Assembly: GCA_945947045.1 (NCBI GenBank)
Contig: CAMEXG010000046.1
Location: 1-12,259, forward strand
DNA from: an uncultured Spirochaetales bacterium
Lineage (GTDB): Bacteria > Spirochaetota > Spirochaetia > Sphaerochaetales > Sphaerochaetaceae
Reading direction: 5' to 3'
Length of the DNA: 12,259 bases
Both the position numbers and the translations under genes were made by a program. The notes beneath the pieces are model-generated. The model was given only the letters and a program-made list of their open reading frames with translations. It had not been told where the DNA came from and did no database searches. Of this stretch, positions 1 through 6,557 are shown one piece after another (within the stretch, counting starts at the first letter, position 1; each line of letters begins with the position of its first letter).

Positions 1-47
1 CCGTTTCTAATGACCTCATGGTCTTCCACAACATAAATAAGCTTCAT
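1..47 (-). CDS. Response regulator, N-terminal fragment (cut by window edge)
   Basis: Reading the minus strand from an ATG at 47 gives MKLIYVVEDHEVIRN before the window ends. This is the usual opening of a CheY-like receiver domain: a short hydrophobic beta strand (LIYVV) followed by the acidic pair E8-D9, which in this family binds the Mg2+ needed for phosphorylation. The phospho-accepting aspartate (normally near residue 50) and any output domain lie outside the window. A GGAG lies at 61-64, 13 nt upstream of the ATG, which is long for a ribosome binding site. The 61-base gap to the metallophosphoesterase gene (48-108) shows no convincing promoter and only a weak 5-bp hairpin, so the gene may be cotranscribed with it. 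The receiver call rests on only 15 residues but the pattern is very typical. Confidence 0.6.
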   Translation of the reverse strand, partial: MKLIYVVEDHEVIRN

Positions 48-108
48 AGAAAAATGGTGTCTCCAAAAAAATTGTTTTTCAAGAGAAAGATTCGCAAATC
101 TATATAAA

Positions 109-1074
109 CTACAACTTAGCTACTACTTTCCAACTATCTTTCTTACTTTTTGACTCTGCATCATAGCCATCTATTGTAATTTCTCTCTTCTCTCTATCCA
201 GACTGATAGTGTACCACCAGCCTTTTGACTCAAAAACACTGTCTGTCCTATGGTATGCTGCAGCGTTGAACTCCGTATATCCCCTTCCGTCTCCATAGAG
301 GATGTTACCTTTGTGGTGATGACCTGAAAGGACAAGAGAGACTCTTCCTTTTTGGCAAATATCCATAAACCTAGATACCTCTCCTTCGTCTCCCATTCCT
401 GTCAAGAACAGAGAGTGGTCAAAGGTCCCTCCAGATACAATATTTCCATGAGTGACTACGATTTTGAAGTCTGTGTCGTCTTTCATCAATGCGTCTTCAA
501 ACCATGAAAGCTGACGGGAAGAGAAAGAACGAAGAGAGTTGTCTAGGATGTATATCGAGATATCTCCATCGGGAGTGGAGATTAAATAACTGCCGGTGGA
601 GTCTATTCCATACTCGCTTTCCATCAGGTCGGCATATGTCAGATGTGTCTTGGCCTTAAAAATAGAGTTGAGAAAGAACGACGGAAAGTCGAAGCCTTTG
701 TAGTCATATGGATGTCTATCATGATTACCCTTAGTCTCCAGATACAAAGAAGATGTACTCATAATATCACTAATGAAGTCTTTCAATGATTCTGACATCT
801 CTCCGTCATCAGCCATATCACCCCCGGATATTACAACGTCATATCCCCCTTCTTGGATAAATGAAAGAAAGTTGTCGTCATATCTTACAACGTCGCTTCT
901 ATTCCTTTCCCTTCCTATATGGGCGTCAGTGAAGAATACAAGAGAAGAATTGTCGACACTTACCTCTTTTCTTTTTAGAAAAGGATTGGTGTCATATTCA
1001 GAAGTTATTGATTCAGGAATACGACAGGAAGCGAGTATTAATGCTAAAGCCAATATGAAAACAATCTTTTTCAA
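109..1074 (-). CDS. Metallophosphoesterase lipoprotein (calcineurin-like)
   Basis: A 321-residue exported phosphoesterase. The N-terminus is a lipoprotein signal: two lysines, a hydrophobic stretch and the lipobox LASC with the lipidated Cys at residue 17, so the protein should be membrane-anchored and act outside the cytoplasm. The dimetal motifs of the calcineurin-like superfamily are all present in order: D50-A-H52, GGD at 84-86, GNHD at 116-119, H209 in VVTHG, and GHHH at 251-254. The substrate cannot be told; the family cleaves phosphomonoesters or phosphodiesters, including nucleotides and phospholipid-type substrates. The start is TTG, not ATG, at 1074-1072: it is the only start that gives the complete signal peptide, and it is preceded by the purine run GGGGGGAAG. 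A separate promoter sits just upstream, so the gene need not depend on the upstream operon. Confidence 0.88.
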   Translation of the reverse strand: MKKIVFILALALILASCRIPESITSEYDTNPFLKRKEVSVDNSSLVFFTDAHIGRERNRSDVVRYDDNFLSFIQEGGYDVVISGGDMADDGEMSESLKDFISDIMSTSSLYLETKGNHDRHPYDYKGFDFPSFFLNSIFKAKTHLTYADLMESEYGIDSTGSYLISTPDGDISIYILDNSLRSFSSRQLSWFEDALMKDDTDFKIVVTHGNIVSGGTFDHSLFLTGMGDEGEVSRFMDICQKGRVSLVLSGHHHKGNILYGDGRGYTEFNAAAYHRTDSVFESKGWWYTISLDREKREITIDGYDAESKSKKDSWKVVAKL

Positions 1075-1128
1075 ATACTTCCCCCCGTCAGTAAATAAAA
1101 CAAAGAACTATGCCTAGTGTTACAAAGA

Positions 1129-1157
1129 ATACTATTTCCCGTCTATATATCGGTCAA
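1129..1157 (-). promoter_or_regulatory. Sigma-70-type promoter for the metallophosphoesterase gene
   Basis: On the minus strand TTGACC (1157-1152) and TAGTAT (1134-1129) are separated by exactly 17 nt. The -35 box matches consensus at 5 of 6 positions and the -10 box at 4 of 6, including the important T1, A2 and T6. Transcription would start near 1122, giving an untranslated leader of about 48 nt before the TTG start at 1074. The position, between a possible terminator and a gene with a strong purine-rich ribosome binding site, supports it. Confidence 0.55.
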
Positions 1158-1160
1158 CTC

Positions 1161-1199
1161 AAAAACAAAAAAACCCGGCAGAACAAGCATATTCTTCTG
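1161..1199 (-). terminator. Possible intrinsic terminator after the secreted-protein gene
   Basis: Just past the stop at 1202, the minus strand can fold CAGAA-G-AA / TT-G-TTCTG (1199-1179): five pairs, a G-G mismatch, two more pairs and a small loop. CCGGG and then a T-rich tract (T7-G-T5) follow at about 1173-1161. The stem is weak and the T-run starts five bases after it, so this is only a moderate terminator candidate. Its place directly upstream of a good promoter makes a transcription-unit boundary plausible. Confidence 0.35.
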
Positions 1200-1201
1200 A
1201 T

Positions 1202-1876
1202 CTATTTGAGAGAATTACCAGCATTACCTTTAAGAGTGAACTTCATCACCAGTCCCGAGCTTTGGAGATTAAGCCAAGGATCCATTAAATACTCTGCGCC
1301 TCTCCCCCAGAACTCAATGGAAAGGGCAAAGGACTGGGAAAAATCTCTTCTGGCTTTAAGGAAGAAAGTCTCCACCGCCTTGAACTGTCTCTCATACATC
1401 ATGTCCATGATTATTCCGAACGAAAAAGAGTTTTCTTCAGCCTTTAAGTCTATCGTTAAATTTAATAAAGGGGAAAGTGAGAATAAAAATGAATCAAGAT
1501 GATTGTATTTTAGAGCCGCCCCCTGTACCCCAAGACCAAGATTCAAGTTCACATTCTCCGTTCCATACTTTCCATTCACGTTCCCCTTTACCATAAGCGT
1601 ACAGGCTCCGGAAGAGAAGTAGTTGAAAGCTGCTCCTGTGTTCCAATCGAAAAGATGGGAAAATCTACCTTTATATCGGGAATCGATAGATATATACTCT
1701 CCGCCATTCTCCATTAGAGCGATAGAGAACTTTTCAGTCTCTCCCTCCATAACAAAGTAATGGCTATTATTTGTCTGACTATTATACCTTAGTCCAAAAG
1801 CCACTGAGTATTCGTCAGAGGCGAAGAGAAGAAAAGGAAGTACAAAGAGTGATACAACCAGAAATACCTTTTTCAT
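1202..1876 (-). CDS. Small secreted protein, probable outer-membrane beta-barrel
   Basis: A 224-residue protein of no family I recognise. It begins with a classical Sec signal peptide (MKK, then about 14 hydrophobic residues, likely cleaved near FA/SDEY around residue 19). The mature part is a run of short strands with alternating hydrophobic and polar residues separated by turns rich in Asn, Gly and Ser, for example YSVAFGLRYN, VNLNLGLGVQ, FSFGIIMDMMY and FALSIEFWG. This is what a small 8- to 10-strand outer-membrane barrel looks like, but the last strand does not end in the usual terminal aromatic residue. Its ATG overlaps the TGA of the preceding HAD gene (ATGA, 4 nt) and the nearest Shine-Dalgarno-like AAGGAG is about 20 nt away, so translation is probably coupled. 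Function unknown; a periplasmic beta-rich protein is the alternative. Confidence 0.72.
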   Translation of the reverse strand: MKKVFLVVSLFVLPFLLFASDEYSVAFGLRYNSQTNNSHYFVMEGETEKFSIALMENGGEYISIDSRYKGRFSHLFDWNTGAAFNYFSSGACTLMVKGNVNGKYGTENVNLNLGLGVQGAALKYNHLDSFLFSLSPLLNLTIDLKAEENSFSFGIIMDMMYERQFKAVETFFLKARRDFSQSFALSIEFWGRGAEYLMDPWLNLQSSGLVMKFTLKGNAGNSLK

Positions 1877-2463
1877 CTTAAATACGCTTCGAAAAACTCC
1901 TTATTCTCTTCTCTCCTGTCTTTATCATATAAAAGAGAATTAATCGAAAGAGAAGAGGCTGCATTTATATTGTCGATCCTATCGTCCACAAAAACAGCAT
2001 CCTCCGGCCCCACATTCTCTTCTCTTAATATGTACTTGAAAAACTCCACATCAGGTTTAGCTATCCCCATTTCATATGACAAATACAAATGATCGAGATG
2101 AGCGAGGGGTTTATCATCCATATTCCTAACCACCTCCATATGTGGAGCAAAGGTATTGGACCCCAACACGCATCTATGCCCCTTCTCCCTTAATTTATCG
2201 ATCGTTTCCATAATGAAATAGTTAGGAAGGGGGTGGAAGTCTTTAATAAAGAGATTATCATCAACTTTGACGTTATACTTTTCCCCCATTATTCTCAGGA
2301 AATCCATTCCATCCATCTTTCCTTCCATAAGATCTTTGTCATAGATGCCATAGAATGCTCTGAACGGCTTATATTCAAAGCCGAAGCGTCCTGCAATAGC
2401 CTGAAGATTCTTCACATTAAGAATCAGGACTTCCCCCATATCGAAGATAAATAATTTACCCAT
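1873..2463 (-). CDS. HAD-family phosphatase, YihX-like (subfamily IA)
   Basis: A cytosolic HAD hydrolase of 196 residues, close in length to E. coli YihX (about 199), a glucose-1-phosphate phosphatase. All four motifs are visible: motif I FDMGEVL with nucleophile D8, motif II GSNT at 101-104, motif III lysine K136 in AKPD, and motif IV VDDRIDN with D160-D161. The Asp usually found two residues after the nucleophile is Gly here, but YihX-type proteins also read D-x-G, so this is normal for the subfamily. The stretch DHLYLSYEMGIAKP is also typical of it. The substrate is probably a small sugar phosphate or similar metabolite, which sequence alone cannot settle. The gene begins 31 nt after the VTT-domain gene, without a clear Shine-Dalgarno, and its TGA overlaps the ATG of the secreted-protein gene. 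Confidence 0.87.
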   Translation of the reverse strand: MGKLFIFDMGEVLILNVKNLQAIAGRFGFEYKPFRAFYGIYDKDLMEGKMDGMDFLRIMGEKYNVKVDDNLFIKDFHPLPNYFIMETIDKLREKGHRCVLGSNTFAPHMEVVRNMDDKPLAHLDHLYLSYEMGIAKPDVEFFKYILREENVGPEDAVFVDDRIDNINAASSLSINSLLYDKDRREENKEFFEAYLR

Positions 2464-2494
2464 AAAGATACTTTATCAGAATATATGATTATTA

Positions 2495-3226
2495 TCATTC
2501 CTCCAATGAAGAATTATCTTTCTTTTTTCTATGTCTCTTTACTATGAGGGAGTAGATCAAAACTCCGACTATGGTACATGCAAAAACAACAGCCATTATA
2601 ATCAAAGCAGACACATAACTCTTGTCGCCCATTGCACTGCCGCCAGCTGTAGACCCCCAGATGCCAGGAATTCGAGCGAAGGTGGCTATAAGAATAAAGG
2701 TAGAGAACTTAATCTCCGTTAGTCCGCAAAAATATGCCACAAGATCCTTAGGGGTACCTGGAATCAAGAATAATAGGAAAATGAGAATATCTCGGCTCTT
2801 TGAAGATTTTAGAAACTTCAATTCATTGATCTTCTCTACAGGGAAGAAAGACTCCACCAGCTTATATCCGAAGTATCGCACCAATAAGAATACAAAGGCA
2901 CTTCCTATCCCCATTCCGATGACACAGAGAATCATTGCCTCAAAGTGTCCGAAAGCATATCCTCCCGCCACTTCCAAGGGGCCTCCGGGAATAACAGCTA
3001 CAAGCACCTGAAGGATATTCATCCCTATAAATGCTATTCTCCCCCATATCCCCATGGAATCTATCCAGACTCTGAAGGCTTCGGGATTCTTGGCATGTTT
3101 TACCATAGGAACGCCTATCACAATAAAGAGGAAGAGAGAAAAAAGAACAAAAACTAAAAATGCAGTTATTGAGAGCGCTTTTTGACTTTTTTTCGATAGA
3201 TCATTCCACTTTTTCTTTTCATTCAT
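2495..3226 (-). CDS. TVP38/TMEM64 family membrane protein (VTT/DedA-like)
   Basis: A 243-residue integral membrane protein with the VTT (SNARE-associated) domain. Residues 1-17 are a basic, lysine-rich cytoplasmic start, followed by a hydrophobic segment at about 18-40. The domain signatures follow: IPGGPLEVAGGYAFG at 79-93 (first re-entrant region), a glycine-rich helix at about 98-116 ending in R117-Y118, then IPGTPKDLVAYFCGLT at 155-170 (second re-entrant region) with R185 in the following helix, and a last membrane helix at about 205-229 with a basic tail. Relatives in the wider DedA/VTT superfamily translocate lipids, including undecaprenyl phosphate, across the inner membrane; that role is possible here but not shown. 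The gene follows the deacylase gene by 42 nt. No Shine-Dalgarno precedes the ATG, but no other start keeps the first membrane segment. Confidence 0.88.
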   Translation of the reverse strand: MNEKKKWNDLSKKSQKALSITAFLVFVLFSLFLFIVIGVPMVKHAKNPEAFRVWIDSMGIWGRIAFIGMNILQVLVAVIPGGPLEVAGGYAFGHFEAMILCVIGMGIGSAFVFLLVRYFGYKLVESFFPVEKINELKFLKSSKSRDILIFLLFLIPGTPKDLVAYFCGLTEIKFSTFILIATFARIPGIWGSTAGGSAMGDKSYVSALIIMAVVFACTIVGVLIYSLIVKRHRKKKDNSSLEE

Positions 3227-3268
3227 GGGAGAGAGGATAATATCTTTTCTTGCTTTCGACTACTTTGT

Positions 3269-4825
3269 TTATAGAGTCAATACTTTTCCACCCATCTCTC
3301 CTGTAACAGAATCGTCTTTAAGTGCAATCTTTCCATTTACCAATACTAAAGAAAAACCTTTGTTACTTCTCTCGTCCGCTTCTCCAAGGACATTCGGATC
3401 AAAGACGGTGATATCCGCTTCTTTCCCTTCCTCAATAAGGCCTCTGTCTTTTAGACCGAAACGCTCTGCCGTCTCTCCCGTCATTCGTCTTATACCCTCT
3501 TCCATAGAGAAGAGTTTCCTTTCAAGCACATACTTCCTCAAAAAATGAACGGTGGAATGGAAAGATCGAGGATGAGGCAGGGGAGACGAATATAAGCTAT
3601 CCGTTCCGAAACACATAAGAGGATGGGAAATAATCTTCTCCAGTCTCTCTTCTGTTTCGGTAACATCCGTCATTACCGCCAGTCCAGTCTCGTCTCCTAA
3701 AATATCAAAGAGGGCGTCCAAAGGATCTTTCAACTCTTTTATTCCTGCTATCTCAGAGAGAGTCATGCCATTATATTCAGGATGAGTCGAGAGATATAGA
3801 GCCTTAATTGCGTCGGGTCCTACCATAGGGTATACACTGTCCCAGCCCTCAGGGTTCATTATCTCATCTTTTATCACTCTTCTCTCGCTTTCAAGGGACA
3901 ATGCCATTCTCTGTTCAAGTCTGGAGTAAGAAAGCACCCTGGGTGGAAGAAGGGAAAATAGACTTGTAGAACCGAAGGTATATGGATAGACGTCGAACTT
4001 TACATCAACTCCGTCCCTTCTATACTTCTCAATAAGATTAAGCATCACATCTATATTCTTCTCGTTCTCTTTTCCTATGGCCTTCAAGTGTGACACCTCA
4101 AGTCTCACTCCGCTCTCCCTAGCTAGTTCCAACACTTCCGACAAGGACTCTACACAGCCCCTACCTTCACTTCTATGATGGACGGAGAAAATTTTGTTTT
4201 TGGAAGCTACGACCTTTAATAGAGACAATAACTCATAACGGGACGCAAATACACATGGAGCATAGTATAGACCTGAAGAGAAGCCTATGGCACCTTTATC
4301 CAGTTCTTCCGACAAAAGTTCACACATGGCTTCTATTTCATCTTCTCCCGCTTCTCTTAGGGAATCGCTCCCCATAACATAGGATCTGAGGGCTGTATGA
4401 GAAATAAGAAAAGCTTCGTTACAACCCATTCCCTTTCTCAATAAGTACTCTTTATAAGAAGTGAAGTCATTCCACCTCCAGTCTTTCCACTCTCCAAGCA
4501 CATCCTTTACATAATCCTTTAAAACAGGATTTTTGTAAGGAAAGACTCCTATTCCACAGTTACCGGAAATATCTGTAGTAATCCCCTGCCCTATCCTATA
4601 GGATGCGGAGGGATCGGAAAGGAGAAGGAAATCTGAGTGAGTATGGCTATCTATGAACCCTGGGGCTACTATCTTGCCGCTACAGTCAATGACCTTCTTA
4701 CCACGGGAAATGTCGCTTTTTGTAATAAGGGCGATGGTGGAAGAGAATATTGCAATATCCGCCTTATATCCCCCTCCTCCTTTTCCGTCCACTATCAAAC
4801 CGTTTTTTAAAATGACGTCATACAT
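3269..4825 (-). CDS. N-acyl-D-amino-acid deacylase (D-aminoacylase), amidohydrolase family
   Basis: A 518-residue amidohydrolase that would remove the acyl group from N-acyl-D-amino acids. It has the small beta-sandwich start (YDVILKNGLIVDG), then a metal-binding barrel: H61-T-H63-S-D65, C90 in SGNCGIGV, H217-R218 in VHHRSEG, H246 in VSHLKAIG and the catalytic aspartate D409 in CFGTDS. These match the His/His/Cys/His/His/Asp set known from D-aminoacylases, and the C-terminal HPRSFHS and RMTGETAERFGLKDRG segments are also characteristic. There is no signal peptide, so it acts in the cytoplasm, perhaps recycling D-amino acids from peptidoglycan or diet. The ATG lies within ATGTATGA, overlapping the upstream Fic-like gene by 8 nt, with GGAG 10 nt before it. 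A related N-acyl-D-glutamate or D-aspartate deacylase is possible; specificity is not readable. Confidence 0.88.
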   Translation of the reverse strand: MYDVILKNGLIVDGKGGGGYKADIAIFSSTIALITKSDISRGKKVIDCSGKIVAPGFIDSHTHSDFLLLSDPSASYRIGQGITTDISGNCGIGVFPYKNPVLKDYVKDVLGEWKDWRWNDFTSYKEYLLRKGMGCNEAFLISHTALRSYVMGSDSLREAGEDEIEAMCELLSEELDKGAIGFSSGLYYAPCVFASRYELLSLLKVVASKNKIFSVHHRSEGRGCVESLSEVLELARESGVRLEVSHLKAIGKENEKNIDVMLNLIEKYRRDGVDVKFDVYPYTFGSTSLFSLLPPRVLSYSRLEQRMALSLESERRVIKDEIMNPEGWDSVYPMVGPDAIKALYLSTHPEYNGMTLSEIAGIKELKDPLDALFDILGDETGLAVMTDVTETEERLEKIISHPLMCFGTDSLYSSPLPHPRSFHSTVHFLRKYVLERKLFSMEEGIRRMTGETAERFGLKDRGLIEEGKEADITVFDPNVLGEADERSNKGFSLVLVNGKIALKDDSVTGEMGGKVLTL

Positions 4826-5702
4826 TTTTCTTTATCTCCACATATGACCTAAGTACCATTCTCTCCATAAGAGAAGTCAAATCCGTGTATACTCCCTTAC
4901 TTGAAACAAGAGAGAAGGCGGCCTTTGTTTCGAAAAGAAGGGAAGAGTCCAAGAGAGGAGGAAGAACGCCGCCCCTTATCAACTCCCCCGATAGAACAAG
5001 ATAAAGAAAGAAGGAGAGAGCTGTATCATATGGTGAAATTCTCCCTATTTCTCCAGAGATGATGGCGGAAGAAGAGAGAGGATGCAGCAGAGACCAAGAA
5101 TCCTCATACTGCTTCAGCATGGTCTCCATTGCAGCTTTGACACTGACCTTCTCTTCTTCATCCTTAGATTCTATATACTCTCTATCATATTCGCCGTCAC
5201 TCTCTTTTATTCCCTGCATCAAACGGATGTATATTTCTCTTAGCGCTCCTCCGTTCCACTTGTCTCGAGAATGGAATAAGTTCTTAAGAATGGAAGTAAA
5301 ATTCACTATCAATAGATGTTCCTGAAGTGAAAGAGAGTAACAAAGCTCACCTTCAAGGACCACCTTTACGTCTTCACTTGAGACTTCCTTTCCATCCAAG
5401 AGAAATAGATATGAGATTGTGGAAGGAAGAAGTCGAACAAAAGAAGAAGAGGAATCGGAAACAGAGACTCCTTCTCTTGCTTCCTCCAAGGCCTCGACGT
5501 CCACAAAGCCTGGTCTTATGTCCAAGTTGCGGAAGCGTCTTAATACTCTTCCGTCTCCTGGCTTAGGTGCATCGGCAGGTATGAGCCAAGACCAACCGTT
5601 TCTAACTGCTCCATCAATTCTTCCGTCATTACAAAGTATTCTTACCCTGCGTCCTGTAATCCCCCATTTTCGGGAAGCTGTGTTCACATCCATGTACTGC
5701 AT
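4818..5702 (-). CDS. Helix-turn-helix protein with a degenerate, catalytically dead Fic-like domain
   Basis: A 294-residue protein in two parts. Residues 1-51 form an excisionase/MerR-like helix-turn-helix (MDVNTASRKWGITGRRVRIL, then GRIDGAVRNGWSWLIP and DAPKPGDGR), the N-terminal module found on many HTH-Fic proteins. Residues ~85-290 follow a Fic domain in order and spacing: FLLDGK at 100-105 where Fic proteins have an NAIEGN-type loop, SSEDVKVVLEG at 108-118, SLSLQEHLLIVN at 123-134 (family: SLxEHLEAIN), ALREIYIRLMQGI at 153-165, and LSSSAIISGEIGRISP at 209-224. Where the active site HPFxDGNGRxxR should be, 223-234 reads SPYDTALSFFLY: the His, the acidic residue, Asn, both glycines and both arginines are gone. 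AMP transfer is therefore not expected. It may be a transcription factor with a repurposed sensor domain, perhaps acting on the coupled deacylase gene. The assignment is from recalled family patterns. Confidence 0.72.
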   Translation of the reverse strand: MQYMDVNTASRKWGITGRRVRILCNDGRIDGAVRNGWSWLIPADAPKPGDGRVLRRFRNLDIRPGFVDVEALEEAREGVSVSDSSSSFVRLLPSTISYLFLLDGKEVSSEDVKVVLEGELCYSLSLQEHLLIVNFTSILKNLFHSRDKWNGGALREIYIRLMQGIKESDGEYDREYIESKDEEEKVSVKAAMETMLKQYEDSWSLLHPLSSSAIISGEIGRISPYDTALSFFLYLVLSGELIRGGVLPPLLDSSLLFETKAAFSLVSSKGVYTDLTSLMERMVLRSYVEIKKNV

Positions 5703-5735
5703 AGTGTGATTTTCTATCAGAATAAAAAGCGGTGC

Positions 5736-5764
5736 AATATAAATTCGGAATAATTTGTTGTTTC
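5736..5764 (-). promoter_or_regulatory. Possible weak promoter for the HTH-Fic-like/deacylase pair
   Basis: In the 78-base gap upstream of the HTH-Fic-like gene, the minus strand has GAAACA (5764-5759), 17 nt, then TATATT (5741-5736). The -10 box matches 5 of 6 positions but the -35 box only 3 of 6. The leader would be about 29 nt and carries no Shine-Dalgarno. The gap holds no clear terminator, so read-through from the glycan operon is equally possible. Confidence 0.3.
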
Positions 5765-5780
5765 TATATGCCTTTTGTTC

Positions 5781-6557
5781 CTACATCTCAAAAGAAAAGA
5801 GCTCTGAAAGCCAGGAAGAAGCCAGGTCCATCCAGCTTTCAGCCCGTTTCTCCACCACACCCACATCTTTTCTGCAAGTTGAAAGTCCATGCTTACCTTT
5901 AGTAAACATATGGTATTCGTAATATGCTCCGACTCTCTCTAATGCTTCAAGAAGCATGATAGTATTCATTGGAGGAACCGACTTGTCTTCTGTAGTATGC
6001 CAGATAAAAGTAGGAGGAATCGAAGAAGTAATCTGATTCTCCAAAGAAAAGTACTCTAATCTCTCCTTTTCGCCTCTTGTAATATTATCTCTAGATCCTT
6101 CATGGCACCACTTTCCCATCGTCACCACCGGGTAAGAGAGAACCAGGGCGTCAGGTCTTGATTCTTTCCCGTAACGCTCCCAATGGGCGCCTAAAGAGAG
6201 GACTACATGTCCTCCTGCAGAGAAACCCATAAGAGCGATGTTGTCTTCCTTGACCCTGAACTTATCTCTGTTTTTTCTTATAAATGCAACAGCCTCAGCC
6301 GCCTCCTTTTCAGGTTCCCTCTTCTCTATTTCCTCTTTTGTAACTGCATATTCCAGCAAAAAGAGATTGAAGCCGCGAGAGAGAAACTCCAAAACGATGG
6401 GCTCGCTCTCCCTTTTAGATAGATACTGGTATCCACCCCCTGGGAAAACAATGACAGCGGGTCTTTCTTTATGGCTCTCACATTTATCTGTTATATCTTC
6501 CCTTATATAAGACTTTAAAACTGCTCCGTCACTTAGTTTATGCTCATTATATTCCAT
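5781..6557 (-). CDS. Alpha/beta-hydrolase esterase (acetyl-xylan-esterase/BD-FAE-like)
   Basis: A 258-residue cytosolic alpha/beta hydrolase with no signal peptide. The oxyanion-hole motif PGGGY is at 39-43, the nucleophile elbow GFSAGG at 111-116 with S113, the acid is D191 in HTTEDKSVP and the base H223 in KGKHGLS, so the Ser-Asp-His triad is complete. This layout is that of small carbohydrate esterases and lipases that remove acetyl or other acyl groups from sugars. The gene is last in the glycan operon; its ATG lies inside the end of the MGDG-synthase-like gene (11-nt overlap), with only weak purine-rich sequence before it. The context suggests a role in trimming acyl groups from a glycan or glycolipid intermediate, which is an inference. 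A general intracellular esterase is the alternative. Confidence 0.85.
   Translation of the reverse strand: MEYNEHKLSDGAVLKSYIREDITDKCESHKERPAVIVFPGGGYQYLSKRESEPIVLEFLSRGFNLFLLEYAVTKEEIEKREPEKEAAEAVAFIRKNRDKFRVKEDNIALMGFSAGGHVVLSLGAHWERYGKESRPDALVLSYPVVTMGKWCHEGSRDNITRGEKERLEYFSLENQITSSIPPTFIWHTTEDKSVPPMNTIMLLEALERVGAYYEYHMFTKGKHGLSTCRKDVGVVEKRAESWMDLASSWLSELFSFEM

Noticed and set aside
48..108. AGATT-TGCG-AATCT hairpin before the response regulator as a terminator
   Set aside because: Only five A/T-rich pairs followed by a mixed TTTCTCTTG tract; not enough to call.
1873..2463. Possible inactive HAD enzyme because the Asp two residues after the nucleophile is Gly
   Set aside because: YihX-type HAD phosphatases normally read D-x-G at this place, so it is a subfamily feature and not a loss.
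2485..2498. ATGAT-TATT-ATCAT hairpin between the VTT and HAD genes
   Set aside because: The stem is five A/T-rich pairs without a T-tract, and it overlaps the stop codon; it is too weak for a terminator and resembles chance in AT-rich sequence.
3227..3268. TTGACT followed by TATTAT upstream of the VTT-domain gene as a promoter
   Set aside because: The spacing is about 32 nt and the TTGACT is made by the last codons of the deacylase gene.
5703..5735. TTGCAC-17-GAAAAT as a promoter giving a leaderless message for the HTH-Fic-like gene
   Set aside because: The -10 box is poor; the TATATT box slightly upstream fits better, though it too is weak.
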